Shown: positions 26,312 through 34,358 of the stretch, piece by piece | Layout of the letters: each line of letters begins with the position of its first letter | Position numbering within the stretch: the first letter of the stretch is position 1 | NCBI GenBank assembly: GCA_937916085.1 | Contig: CALGGO010000099.1 | Span: 58,098 to 122,097 of the forward strand | Reading direction: 5' to 3' | DNA length: 64,000 bases | Source of the DNA: an uncultured Prevotellaceae bacterium | GTDB taxonomy: Bacteria > Bacteroidota > Bacteroidia > Bacteroidales > Muribaculaceae | The notes under the pieces: generated by a model | Seen by the model: only the letters and a program-made list of their open reading frames with translations | Databases searched by the model: none | Told to the model about the DNA's origin: nothing | Translations under genes and position numbers: made by a program

Positions 26312-26903
26312 GCTTCCCTGCACCGAGGAGCAAGCGAGGGTGCTTCTCACGGCAGCATACCGAAGCGAGGTGGCGTATCGCAACCGCAACTACATCGAGA
26401 GCGAAGCTGTCAACAAGCACATTAACCGCTTGGCTCAATTCATAACAGATGAGGGTTCGCAGTTCGGAGTGCTTCTGTGCGGTACATACGGAAACGGCAA
26501 GACCACGCTGCTTTACGCCCTTCGCTCCGTAATACACCTTCTCGAAAGCACGGGGTATCTCGACATGCACACCAATCTCCGCGTCTATGATTCCCGAAAG
26601 ATAGCGAAGCTGTATCGGGACCGAGACCCCGAGGTATTTGACGATGCTTGCCGAGAGCCGCTTCTCGCAATAGAGGACATGGGTAAGGAGCCTACCGAGA
26701 CACTTGACTACGGCAACATCATATCGCCAGTAATTGAGCTTCTCGAACAGAGATACGATGCACAGCGGTTTACAGCTATCACTACTAACCTCACACCAAA
26801 GGAGATTAGAGCAAAGTATGGCAACCGCATCGCTGACAGATTTAATGAAATGATGTGCGTGCTGAACTTCGGTGCCACAGACACATTCAGAAAACAGAAA
26901 TAA
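26223..26903 (+). CDS. DnaC-like AAA+ helicase loader
   Basis: 226 residues. Walker A CGTYGNGKTT (about 86-95), Walker B LLAIEDMG (about 149-156), sensor-like ITTNLTPKEI and arginine-finger-like IADRFNEM, all as in DnaC/DnaI/IstB-type loaders. The first ATG overlaps the preceding gene by 89 bp; an ATG at 26295 is an alternative but would cut part of the N-terminal helicase-binding region. No phage helicase gene is present, so it should load the host DnaB. Confidence 0.85.
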   Translation: MKKFQPTEILDVGALTQRLLAQKIMRTRFRLPCTEEQARVLLTAAYRSEVAYRNRNYIESEAVNKHINRLAQFITDEGSQFGVLLCGTYGNGKTTLLYALRSVIHLLESTGYLDMHTNLRVYDSRKIAKLYRDRDPEVFDDACREPLLAIEDMGKEPTETLDYGNIISPVIELLEQRYDAQRFTAITTNLTPKEIRAKYGNRIADRFNEMMCVLNFGATDTFRKQK

Positions 26904-26925
26904 TCACTTTAACGCAAACTGAAAT

Positions 26926-27402
26926 ATGAAAGCAACAGACGAATTCAAGAATGTAATCAAGGCGTATCTCGACAAGAGAGCCGCCGAAGATGAACTCTTT
27001 GCGGTCTCCTATGCGAAACCGCAGAAGAACCTGGACCAGTGCATCAACTACATCTTTCAGCAAGTGAAGGAATCGGGATGCAACGGATTTGCCGACGATG
27101 AGATTTATTCTCTGGCGGTACACTACTACGATGAGGACGATATAGGAGAGATTAAAGCGACCAATGGGCGTGTTGTGGTCAATCACCATATCGAACTATC
27201 GGAGGAAGAGAAAAAGGCCGCCAGAGAGAGAGCAATCGCTAAATATGAGGAAGATTGCATCGCCGAGCAGAAAGCCAAAGAGGAACGAGCCGCCAAACGT
27301 GCTGCCGAGCGTGCCGAGAAAGCCGCTGCCGAAAAGGCTGAACGAGAGAAGAACATGCCAAGACAAGCAACGATATTCGACTTCTTAACCGATGAGACCT
27401 AA
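26926..27402 (+). CDS. PcfK-like protein
   Basis: 158 residues. The N-terminal domain (FKNVIKAYLDKRAAEDELFA ... LDQCINYIFQQVKESGCNGF) is PcfK-like. A highly charged Ala/Glu/Lys helix (about 95-145) then leads to the terminal motif RQATIFDFL. PcfK is known from conjugative plasmids and Bacteroidetes mobile elements, always beside PcfJ, with unproven function. QATIF resembles the bacterial sliding-clamp binding pentapeptide (QLxLF type), which would point to replication; that is inference. It overlaps pcfJ by 11 bp. Confidence 0.85.
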   Translation: MKATDEFKNVIKAYLDKRAAEDELFAVSYAKPQKNLDQCINYIFQQVKESGCNGFADDEIYSLAVHYYDEDDIGEIKATNGRVVVNHHIELSEEEKKAARERAIAKYEEDCIAEQKAKEERAAKRAAERAEKAAAEKAEREKNMPRQATIFDFLTDET

Positions 27403-28732
27403 GACCAAAATCGAGAAGCAGGTAGTGGCAATGGCAAACGCTATGCCGCCAGCTACCGACGCACAGATTGAATGGGCGTTCAAGCACCTTTTCAAGCCTA
27501 TTGCAAAGTACTACAAAAAGGGTGAGGTATGGTGTTTGAACTGCGGACACATTGAGCCGTGGGGAAAAGAGTCCGAATTGGCGGTATCTCTCGGATGCTG
27601 CGACTACTTCTGTCCTCATTGTGGCGCCAAGCTTACAATGGAGAACTGGAAAGGCTCTGCAGTTAAGAATGACGATACGCTTCTTCTCTCGATCGTCACG
27701 ACCCACAAAGGTTGGCAGGTGGTCAGAACCTATGAGGTCCAGCGCAAGAACCGACGTGGCTCTGCTACAGAGCGCAAAATGCAGGAGGTCTTTCAGCACT
27801 GGCTATCTCCGAGGGGCAAAGAGGTTATCGCCAGCCGTGCTTACTCTCGGAGTTTCTATTATCATACGTGGTATTATGATTCTCCTTTCGAGATAAAAAA
27901 ACATAATGCGAGCGCAAACGGCTACTACTCTTATTCAGATGTGTTTGACCTTGCGGGAAACTATTTCTACCCACGCATCAATGTGCTTCCGATTTTGAAG
28001 CGCAACGGATTTGAGAAGCGAATACTCAATCTCTACAGGACAGACGCTGTTCAAGCGATGCGCTATCTGCTCATCTGCAACGAGGCGGAAATGCTTGCCA
28101 AGACCCGCCAATGGTCGCTGTTCTCACGGATGGTTAACAGAGGAGAGAGCAAACTCAAATACCCCCACGCCGTCAACATCTGCAACCGCAATGGCTACAT
28201 CGTTGACGATGCCGACTGCTGGACAGATTATCTTGACCTATTAGACCACTTCAATCTCGACACGCATAACGCCCACTATGTGTGTCCCAAAGACCTGCAT
28301 AGCGAGCATAATAAGTTGGTGCGTCGCAAGCGTCGCATCGAGGAACAGAAGCGGTTAGAGGAAAAGCGCAAGGAAGCGGTCAAGTTCGAGAGGCAATACG
28401 CCAAGCGGTACGGCAAATTCTTGGGTGTCGTAATCACCAATGGAGAGATAACATGCCACGTCTTGCAATCGGTGGCAGAGTTCGCCGAGGAAGGCATAGC
28501 GATGCACCACTGCGTATATGCCAACGGATATTTCGATTACAAGCGTCACCCGAACACCCTGATACTCTCCGCAAGAGGAACATCGGGAGAGCGCATCGAG
28601 ACCATTGAGGTTAATCTAAAGACGCTAAAAATCGTACAAGCGAGGGGACGCATGAACCAAACGACCGAGAAACATCAAGAGATTATAGATTTAATTAACA
28701 ATAATATGCACTTAATTAAAAAGGCAATATGA
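27392..28732 (+). CDS. PcfJ-like protein
   Basis: 446 residues. Near the N-terminus a zinc-ribbon pair CLNCG ... CPHCG (about 48-75), then a helical middle and the PcfJ C-terminal region: MHHCVYANGYF, RGTSGERIETIEVNL and IVQARGRMNQ. The family occurs with PcfK in conjugative elements and phages; biochemical activity is not established. It overlaps pcfK upstream and the HTH gene downstream (ATGA), so all three are probably translated together. Confidence 0.88.
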   Translation: MRPKTKIEKQVVAMANAMPPATDAQIEWAFKHLFKPIAKYYKKGEVWCLNCGHIEPWGKESELAVSLGCCDYFCPHCGAKLTMENWKGSAVKNDDTLLLSIVTTHKGWQVVRTYEVQRKNRRGSATERKMQEVFQHWLSPRGKEVIASRAYSRSFYYHTWYYDSPFEIKKHNASANGYYSYSDVFDLAGNYFYPRINVLPILKRNGFEKRILNLYRTDAVQAMRYLLICNEAEMLAKTRQWSLFSRMVNRGESKLKYPHAVNICNRNGYIVDDADCWTDYLDLLDHFNLDTHNAHYVCPKDLHSEHNKLVRRKRRIEEQKRLEEKRKEAVKFERQYAKRYGKFLGVVITNGEITCHVLQSVAEFAEEGIAMHHCVYANGYFDYKRHPNTLILSARGTSGERIETIEVNLKTLKIVQARGRMNQTTEKHQEIIDLINNNMHLIKKAI

Positions 28733-28992
28733 GAACTAACGTAGAACATATCGACGAGCAGTGTGTCGCTCACCGACAGAAAGTGAGTGAGACCATACTC
28801 GAGTACATTGAGAAGAACGGCATTTCCGTGTGTCGTTTCAGTCAACTGGCCAACATCAGCCAATCACAGATACAGCTTATTATCGACGGCAAGACAAACC
28901 CGTCAATGGATATGCTGATGAAGATTAGTGCCGTAACCGGCAAAAGTATCGAGATAAACGCTTTAACCGAAACGCAAGATGAACCTAACTGA
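28729..28992 (+). CDS. XRE-family HTH protein
   Basis: 87 residues with a complete Cro/C1-type HTH: GISVCRFSQLANISQSQIQL then IIDGKTNPSMDMLMKISAVT. It overlaps pcfJ by 4 bp and the MazG-like gene by 14 bp. Likely an early-to-late transcription regulator or an accessory of the PcfJ/PcfK pair; target unknown. Confidence 0.75.
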   Translation: MRTNVEHIDEQCVAHRQKVSETILEYIEKNGISVCRFSQLANISQSQIQLIIDGKTNPSMDMLMKISAVTGKSIEINALTETQDEPN

Positions 28993-29569
28993 ACTATCAA
29001 AAGCCGCCTTTCAGAACGCCAAAGCGCACGGCTTCAACGAGACCGAGGACATTGAGCGTACACTCATGCTGATTATCACCGAGATTAGCGAGGCGGTTGA
29101 CGCCCACCGCAAAGGGTGGAGAGCAGAAGAAAACCGCTCATGGTATGATGCGTTTATCGAGAAAACGACAGACATTGACAAGCGTATGACCGCCTTTGAG
29201 GGTTATATCAAGAATAACCTGGAAGATGAGCTTGCCGACGTGGTTATTCGCATCGCAAGTCTATGTGGCGCTTGCGCTGACAATCTCGAAGCCGACAAGG
29301 AGCAATGGAAAGCTGCCGAGCGACAAGCGACTTGGATGCACACAAACGTGTCGTTTCCCGCCATGTGCCTGCATCTGTGCCATAGTATCTTCACCGCCAA
29401 CAGCGTCCGCAACTGCAACGGCTACAGATGGCTCGATGCTGTCAAGTTTGTGGCTTGGCAGGTTATTGAGTACTGCAAGCTTGTAGGCATCGACCTCGAT
29501 TGGTATATCAACGCAAAGATGGAATACAACAAACACAGACAGCCGATGCACGGCAACTGCAAATACTAA
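28979..29569 (+). CDS. MazG-like nucleotide pyrophosphohydrolase
   Basis: 196 residues. The metal-binding pattern of all-alpha NTP pyrophosphatases is visible: IITEISEAVDAHR (ExxE) and, about 50 residues later, EDELADVVIRI (ExxD). The C-terminal half (from about 110) is an extension with four Cys and no clear match. Such enzymes trim nucleotide pools or remove unusual nucleotides during phage growth. Overlaps the HTH gene by 14 bp. Confidence 0.82.
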   Translation: MNLTELSKAAFQNAKAHGFNETEDIERTLMLIITEISEAVDAHRKGWRAEENRSWYDAFIEKTTDIDKRMTAFEGYIKNNLEDELADVVIRIASLCGACADNLEADKEQWKAAERQATWMHTNVSFPAMCLHLCHSIFTANSVRNCNGYRWLDAVKFVAWQVIEYCKLVGIDLDWYINAKMEYNKHRQPMHGNCKY

Positions 29570-29580
29570 GAGTCACAGCA

Positions 29581-30006
29581 ATGAGAACCATTAAATTTAG
29601 AGGAAAATGCGTACCCGACAGCAAATATGCTGGTGAATGGGTTGAAGGTGGTTATGCACCACTTGACGAAGTGAGTACAAGTAAAAACAAAGGAGAAGGT
29701 CTTGTCGTCGTTTTTCTTGGCGGCAACTGTTCCTGTAGTTACCATGTCATTACAGAAACTGTCGGACAATTCACAGGATTACTCGATAAGGATGGAAAAG
29801 AAATCTATGAGGGAGACATCCTTGCGTTGCAAGAAACAGACAACAAAGTCACTCATTGTCCTGTCAGCATGAATTGTAAAGGATATTGGAGTGTCGATTT
29901 TGGTATCAACTATGGTGTATGTCTTGGCCTCGTTGATAAGAAACGTGTTGAGGTCATCGGCAACATCCACGACAACCCAGAACTACTGAAAGGAGAAAAG
30001 CAATGA
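29581..30006 (+). CDS. YopX-family phage protein
   Basis: 141 residues from the ATG at 29581 (the frame extends upstream over the MazG-like gene without support). YopX features: RTIKFRGKC at the start, YHVITETVGQFTGLLDKDGK, EIYEGDIL, and VEVIGNIHDNPELL at the end. The family is widespread in phages and has no established function. Overlaps the PAPS-reductase-like gene by 4 bp. Confidence 0.88.
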   Translation: MRTIKFRGKCVPDSKYAGEWVEGGYAPLDEVSTSKNKGEGLVVVFLGGNCSCSYHVITETVGQFTGLLDKDGKEIYEGDILALQETDNKVTHCPVSMNCKGYWSVDFGINYGVCLGLVDKKRVEVIGNIHDNPELLKGEKQ

Positions 30007-30830
30007 CCCTTAAAAAAAAGACAGAACAAGCCATTAAATTGCTTCAAGTGTTTGCCAAAGATAAAACCGTCGAGGTGTGTTTCAGCGGAGGCAAGGATAG
30101 TGAGGTTATCCTTGAGCTGGCGAAGATGTCAGGAATTAATTACAGAGCGATATACAGGAACACCACTATCGACCCGCCTGGCACCATCGCTCACTGCAAA
30201 AGCAAGGGAGTAGAGATTGCACCTCCAAAAGAGAAGTTCTTTGAGATTGTAAAGAAACACGGGATGCCAACACGCAGGGTAAGGTTTTGCTGCTCTCTCT
30301 TAAAAGAGTACAAGATTTTAGATTACGCTGTGCAAGGCATTCGCAGATGTGAAAGCGCCGCAAGAGCTAAGAGATACAAGGAACCTACCATCTGTCGGGT
30401 GTATGGCAGCAAAGCGTGCAGCGTCGAGGTGTGCCTGCCTATCCTTGATTGGTCTGACAAAGATGTAGAGGAGTTTATCAAGTCGAGAGGCATAAAGTGT
30501 CACCCTCTATACTACGACGAGCAAGGCAAGTTTCAGGTTAGACGGAGGCTAGGATGTGTGGGATGCCCTATGCAAGCTGACAATGGGGTCGGAGATTTCC
30601 AAGCGAGACAAAAGCTATTTAAGCGTCTTGTAGATTGTGTGAAGGTATGGTATGACACACATCCCAACATATCTTCAAGAAAAAAATTCGGGAGTGTGTA
30701 CAATCTAGTGTATCACAACCTCTTTTGCAAGACTTATGACGATTACCTCACCAAAACCCAGCGCAACCTCTTTGGCGAGGATTTTGACGCAAAGAGATAC
30801 TTGGAAAAATATTTTAGAATTAAATTATAA
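30003..30830 (+). CDS. PAPS-reductase-like protein with Fe-S cysteine signature
   Basis: 275 residues of the adenine nucleotide alpha-hydrolase (PP-loop) fold. SGGKDS at residues 28-33 binds the nucleotide phosphates. RFCC (C96, C97) and GCVGC (C185, C188) reproduce the CC...CxxC set that holds a [4Fe-4S] cluster in APS reductases and DndC-type proteins. A phage has little use for sulfate reduction, so a DNA or RNA sulfur-modification role is conceivable, but no complete dnd set is present. It is the first of three PP-loop paralogues in this phage (others at 35042 and 37209) and the only one with this Cys set. Confidence 0.85.
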   Translation: MTLKKKTEQAIKLLQVFAKDKTVEVCFSGGKDSEVILELAKMSGINYRAIYRNTTIDPPGTIAHCKSKGVEIAPPKEKFFEIVKKHGMPTRRVRFCCSLLKEYKILDYAVQGIRRCESAARAKRYKEPTICRVYGSKACSVEVCLPILDWSDKDVEEFIKSRGIKCHPLYYDEQGKFQVRRRLGCVGCPMQADNGVGDFQARQKLFKRLVDCVKVWYDTHPNISSRKKFGSVYNLVYHNLFCKTYDDYLTKTQRNLFGEDFDAKRYLEKYFRIKL

Positions 30831-30842
30831 AATTGAGCAACT

Positions 30843-31169
30843 ATGACACCAAACGAAGAAATGACAGCCGCGCTCGCACCCATCATCAAGAAGATGCAGG
30901 AGCAGGGAGCGAGCATCACACAGTTAATCGCCTTCCAAAACGGCTTCACCACTGGAGCGATGTGGAGAGCCAGCCACCCACACTGGATAAGTGTGGAAGA
31001 TGAGCTGCCCGAAGAAGGGAAGTTAGTGCTAGTAACATCGCATAGTGGTTGCTTTGTGGGTTTTTATGATGGTGGTTGGTTTAGTAATGGGCGTGTTGTC
31101 CAAAGAGAGGTAATGGTCACCCACTGGATGCCACTGCCACAAGCACCAATGAAAGGAGGTGAGGAATGA
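30843..31169 (+). CDS. DUF551 domain protein
   Basis: 108 residues. The second half is a DUF551 module: HWISVEDELPEEGKLVLVTS ... VTHWMPLPQAP. Common in phages and prophages; function unknown. It overlaps the following small gene by 4 bp. Confidence 0.85.
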   Translation: MTPNEEMTAALAPIIKKMQEQGASITQLIAFQNGFTTGAMWRASHPHWISVEDELPEEGKLVLVTSHSGCFVGFYDGGWFSNGRVVQREVMVTHWMPLPQAPMKGGEE

Positions 31170-31339
31170 ACGCAAGACAATTCTTTGAACTTGTCGCAAA
31201 GATGCGCCAGGTTCAACGTGAGTATTTCAAGACTCGAAAGAAAGATTGGCTCATCGCAAGCAAGCAGTTTGAGCGTGAGGTCGATGAAGAGATTAGGCGC
31301 GTCGAGAACCTTGAAGCGCAGAAAGGAGTTAGCAAATGA
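31166..31339 (+). CDS. small charged hypothetical protein
   Basis: 57 residues, starts ATGA-overlapping the DUF551 gene and ends ATGA-overlapping the next one, which supports it as a real coupled gene. The sequence is a single highly charged helix (NARQFFELVAKMRQVQREYF ... VDEEIRRVENLEAQKGVSK). No family recognised. Confidence 0.7.
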   Translation: MNARQFFELVAKMRQVQREYFKTRKKDWLIASKQFEREVDEEIRRVENLEAQKGVSK

Positions 31340-31545
31340 GCAGGCGCAGAATACGGCGATGGCTCTGTCGGCACAAGCTTCGCAAGGTCGGTGAGAGCGC
31401 ATTCGGAAACGTGTATCACTGCACACGCTGCAACTCGATACTCGCAGAAGAATGGGGACCGAGAGCGGGTGCGCTACTCTATCTTGGAGAATATGAAGAT
31501 TTCTTTGACGAGAACGATAAAGAGAAATTTTTAAACAATATTTAA
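31336..31545 (+). CDS. small hypothetical protein with CxxC motif
   Basis: 69 residues, Arg-rich start (SRRRIRRWLCRHKLRK), then YHCTRCNSILAEEWGP, a single CxxC that with Cys 11 and His could bind zinc. Acidic C-terminus. Overlaps the preceding gene by 4 bp. Function unknown. Confidence 0.65.
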   Translation: MSRRRIRRWLCRHKLRKVGESAFGNVYHCTRCNSILAEEWGPRAGALLYLGEYEDFFDENDKEKFLNNI

Positions 31546-31556
31546 TTTAATAAAAT

Positions 31557-32024
31557 ATGGCAATAAATAAAGTTTTTTTACTTGGAAATGTCGGTGTTGA
31601 GCCGAAGATCCGTCAGACGCAGGATGGGACACAATGTGCGCAATTCTCTCTCGCAACAACTGACAGAGCGTTTAAGACCGCAAACGGTACACAAGTTCCA
31701 GAGAGGACAGAATGGCACAACGTGGTCGCTTGGCGAGGACTCGCAGGTGTGGTCGAGAAGTATGTGCATAAAGGCACGAAGGTGTATATCGAGGGAAAAC
31801 TTAAAACCCGAAAATACAGCGACAAATCGAATATCGAGCGATACATCACAGAGATACATGTTGACCAATTAGAGTTGCTTGACTCTAAATCGAGCGGAAA
31901 CACCGCTCCAGCGACTCCAAATGTTCAGAACGATATGCAACCTATCTCGCAGAATATCGCCCCGCAGAGCGCAAATAATAGCGTTGCTCAAAAAGAAGAT
32001 GATGACGACGATTTGCCTTTCTAA
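31557..32024 (+). CDS. ssb: phage single-stranded DNA-binding protein
   Basis: 155 residues. The OB fold matches bacterial SSB (NKVFLLGNVGVEPKIRQTQD; FSLATTDRAFK; ERTEWHNVVAW; YVHKGTKVYIEGKLKTRKY). A flexible linker leads to the acidic tip DDDDDLPF, which recruits replication and repair partners. It protects single strands in phage replication and RecT recombination. Confidence 0.95.
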   Translation: MAINKVFLLGNVGVEPKIRQTQDGTQCAQFSLATTDRAFKTANGTQVPERTEWHNVVAWRGLAGVVEKYVHKGTKVYIEGKLKTRKYSDKSNIERYITEIHVDQLELLDSKSSGNTAPATPNVQNDMQPISQNIAPQSANNSVAQKEDDDDDLPF

Positions 32025-32037
32025 TTAGCCTTGCCCT

Positions 32038-32238
32038 ATGTATCAAATCAGCAACCAAGACTATGACGAGATTGTGGAATACTTGTCGGTATTCGCCCGA
32101 ATGACATATCACAATGCCACATCGGAAGATAACCTGCGGCTCCACAATCAAGGTCGGCGTGCCAGCATGTTGGTAAGCAAATTGATGCGCAAGAGCAAGG
32201 TCGAGGAAAGCAAGAGCGACAAGGCTGTGCAAGGATAG
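32038..32238 (+). CDS. small hypothetical protein
   Basis: 66 residues, helical, no recognised family. It lies 13 bp after ssb and is followed by a stem-loop terminator, so it is the last gene of the early operon as seen here. Confidence 0.55.
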   Translation: MYQISNQDYDEIVEYLSVFARMTYHNATSEDNLRLHNQGRRASMLVSKLMRKSKVEESKSDKAVQG

Positions 32239-32254
32239 GCACGGCTCTATCTCG

Positions 32255-32298
32255 AATAGCCCCTATCTATCTCAATGTATTGTAGGGGCTATTCTTAT
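32255..32298 (+). terminator. stem-loop terminator of the early operon
   Basis: Perfect 11-bp stem AATAGCCCCTA (32255-32265) / TAGGGGCTATT (32283-32293) with a 17-nt loop, followed by CTTATG. The T-run is weak, so termination may be partial. Confidence 0.65.
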
Positions 32299-32344
32299 GC
32301 TTGATTAAAATATATTATTAATAGCAATAATAGCAAACGTAGAA

Positions 32345-32761
32345 ATGAATTCAAAGGAATATAGGGAAATGATTGCCCGAGAGACCGCCAAGCGTCGCAA
32401 GACGCACCACTATGAGAGCCGATTACAGCAAGCGTGCAAAGAATGGTTTGATTACCAATACCCGAAGTGGTCAAAGCTGCTCTTCGCCGTGCCTAATGGC
32501 GGTCTCCGAGACGGCTTCGAGGCGAAGATTATGAAGCGAGAAGGCATAGTGGCAGGTGTGGCGGACATGATTCTTCTGATACCACGGCAGGGTTATGGCT
32601 CTCTGTGTATTGAGTTCAAGACGAACATCGGCCGCATCGGCCGTCAGTCAGAGCAACAGAAAGAGTGGCAGGCAGTAGCCGAAGCATGGGGCAACAAGTA
32701 CGTTGTGATAAGGACTTTCGAGGGATTTCAGTCCGTTGTGACTGATTATCTCTCCCGTTAA
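32345..32761 (+). CDS. VRR-NUC domain nuclease
   Basis: 138 residues with the PD-(D/E)xK VRR-NUC pattern: LFAVPNGGLRD, GIVAGVADMILLIP, then LCIEFKTNIGRIGRQSEQQK followed by EW. The candidate catalytic set is D in VADMIL and E-x-K in IEFKT. Small phage VRR-NUC proteins are thought to cut branched DNA (Holliday-junction-type). It sits alone between a terminator and the symporter unit. Confidence 0.88.
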   Translation: MNSKEYREMIARETAKRRKTHHYESRLQQACKEWFDYQYPKWSKLLFAVPNGGLRDGFEAKIMKREGIVAGVADMILLIPRQGYGSLCIEFKTNIGRIGRQSEQQKEWQAVAEAWGNKYVVIRTFEGFQSVVTDYLSR

Positions 32762-32809
32762 AAAATCTTAATTCTATGAGCATCGCTCAAAGTATTCAGA
32801 GAGGTTTTA

Positions 32810-32817
32810 TAACTTTG
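32810..32817 (+). promoter_or_regulatory. -7 box of a separate promoter for the symporter unit
   Basis: TAACTTTG at 32810-32817 matches TAnnTTTG; the -33 box is weak. It lies in the 98-bp gap before the symporter and gives a leader of about 35 nt. Together with the terminator at 34994-35036 it would make the symporter and barrel genes an independent unit. Confidence 0.5.
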
Positions 32818-32859
32818 CGGTGTTTTTAATGTTTTTAATCACTATAAAAATTTAATCAA

Positions 32860-34320
32860 ATGAACGTTTTATCACAGACGCAGGGGTGGCTCCTTATAGG
32901 GGTGTTCTTTGTGGCGATGTTCTCAATTATCGCACTCCTGCCTAAAACGAAGAAAACCAAGAAGCTGTTCTTGGTAGGAAACAGAAACATCTCATGGGTA
33001 ATCATGGGATTGTCGATGGCGGCAACGTGGGTCTGGGCACCCTCTATGTTCACCGCTGCCGAAAAAGCGTACACGCAAGGTTTTGCGGGACTCTTTTGGT
33101 TCGTCGCTCCAAACGTGCTGACACTTTGGCTATTCGGTTACTTCGCAACCAAGATGCGAGAGAGAAAGCCTAATGGCTGGACTTTCTCTTATCACATGAA
33201 GGAGACGTATAGTAACCGCACTCACAATCTCTACATGACGGAGAGTATTGTTCTACAATGCTGCTCAATGGGCGTTCAGTTGCTCGCTGGCGGCGTTATC
33301 TTCTCGAAGATATGTGGACTGCCTTTCTTCTGGACCACTATCGCTCTCGCTGCGATTCCGCTGATTTACGCAGCTCTTGACGGCATCAAGGGAACGGCTA
33401 TCTCCGACTTCGTCAAGATGCTGTTCATCGCCTGCGTGCTTTTGCTCGGTCTGCCCCTTATGTTCAACAATGCCGGCACAGAGACTTTCATCAAGGGTCT
33501 TGGCGGTATCACTGGCGATTTCGGCAGTCTGTTCTCAAAGAAAGGCTTGGAAGTGTTTCTTTCGTTTGGTATTCCCTCTACCATTGGCTTGCTCTCGGGC
33601 ACGTTTGGAGACCAAATGTTCTGGCAGCGTGCGTTCAGCGTGCGCCGTTTCAACGTAAAGAAGATGATGATTCTCGCAGGATTCGTATTCGCTATCGTGC
33701 CTATCTGCCTTGGCTCGTTCGGTTTCTTCGCAGCAGGTGGCGGTCTCAATGTAGCTGACACACAGCTTACCAACGTGGCAGCAGTGACCGCATTCCTACC
33801 CAAATGGTTCCTCTATCTGTTCTTCCTGATGATTCTCGCAGGTCTTATCAGCACTGTTGACTCGGTGCTCTGCGCATTCTCATCGGTGGGCGGTCACGAC
33901 ATCATCAAGAGGTTGCAGGAAAAAGGTATCGCTACTAACATGAAACCTCTCACGTTTGCACGTATCTTCATGGTGGCAATCTCCGCTCTCGGAGTATGTA
34001 TCGCCAACCTGCCCGGACTCACAATTACTACCCTTTGGCTTATCTATGGCATGTTCAGAGCGTCTGTGATGATGCCTACTCTATTTGCTACTATCGGCTC
34101 GAAAATGCACGAGCGTGGTATCTTCTACGGCATTTTAGCGGCTTGGCTCATCGGTTGGCCTATCTATATCTATGCGTCTATCGCAAATATTACTCCTATC
34201 ATCGTGGCTTCATCGCTGTTCGTGGTTCTAGTTCCCGCTATTCTCTCAAAGGTTCTGAAAGGCGGTAAGACTCCCTCTGTAGTAGCAGCCAATACTACCA
34301 CTAACGAGGAGGAAGATTAA
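32860..34320 (+). CDS. sodium:solute symporter family (SSF) transporter carried by the phage
   Basis: 486 residues, about 12-13 transmembrane helices. SSF features: FLVGNRNISWVIMGLSMAAT then WVWAPSMFTAAEKAYTQG (TM2-3 signature region), IYAALDGIKGTAISDFVK, and the conserved GLISTVDSVLCAFSS in the TM8/9 region that holds part of the Na+ site. It resembles the PutP/DUR3 side of the family, but the substrate is not predictable. Codon style matches its neighbours. Full length without visible damage. A complete secondary transporter is unusual cargo for a phage; with the barrel protein behind it, it looks like a lysogenic-conversion unit. Confidence 0.88.
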   Translation: MNVLSQTQGWLLIGVFFVAMFSIIALLPKTKKTKKLFLVGNRNISWVIMGLSMAATWVWAPSMFTAAEKAYTQGFAGLFWFVAPNVLTLWLFGYFATKMRERKPNGWTFSYHMKETYSNRTHNLYMTESIVLQCCSMGVQLLAGGVIFSKICGLPFFWTTIALAAIPLIYAALDGIKGTAISDFVKMLFIACVLLLGLPLMFNNAGTETFIKGLGGITGDFGSLFSKKGLEVFLSFGIPSTIGLLSGTFGDQMFWQRAFSVRRFNVKKMMILAGFVFAIVPICLGSFGFFAAGGGLNVADTQLTNVAAVTAFLPKWFLYLFFLMILAGLISTVDSVLCAFSSVGGHDIIKRLQEKGIATNMKPLTFARIFMVAISALGVCIANLPGLTITTLWLIYGMFRASVMMPTLFATIGSKMHERGIFYGILAAWLIGWPIYIYASIANITPIIVASSLFVVLVPAILSKVLKGGKTPSVVAANTTTNEEED

Positions 34321-34358
34321 TCAGTTACTCACTTACAAAATCTCTAATTTCAACAGAT

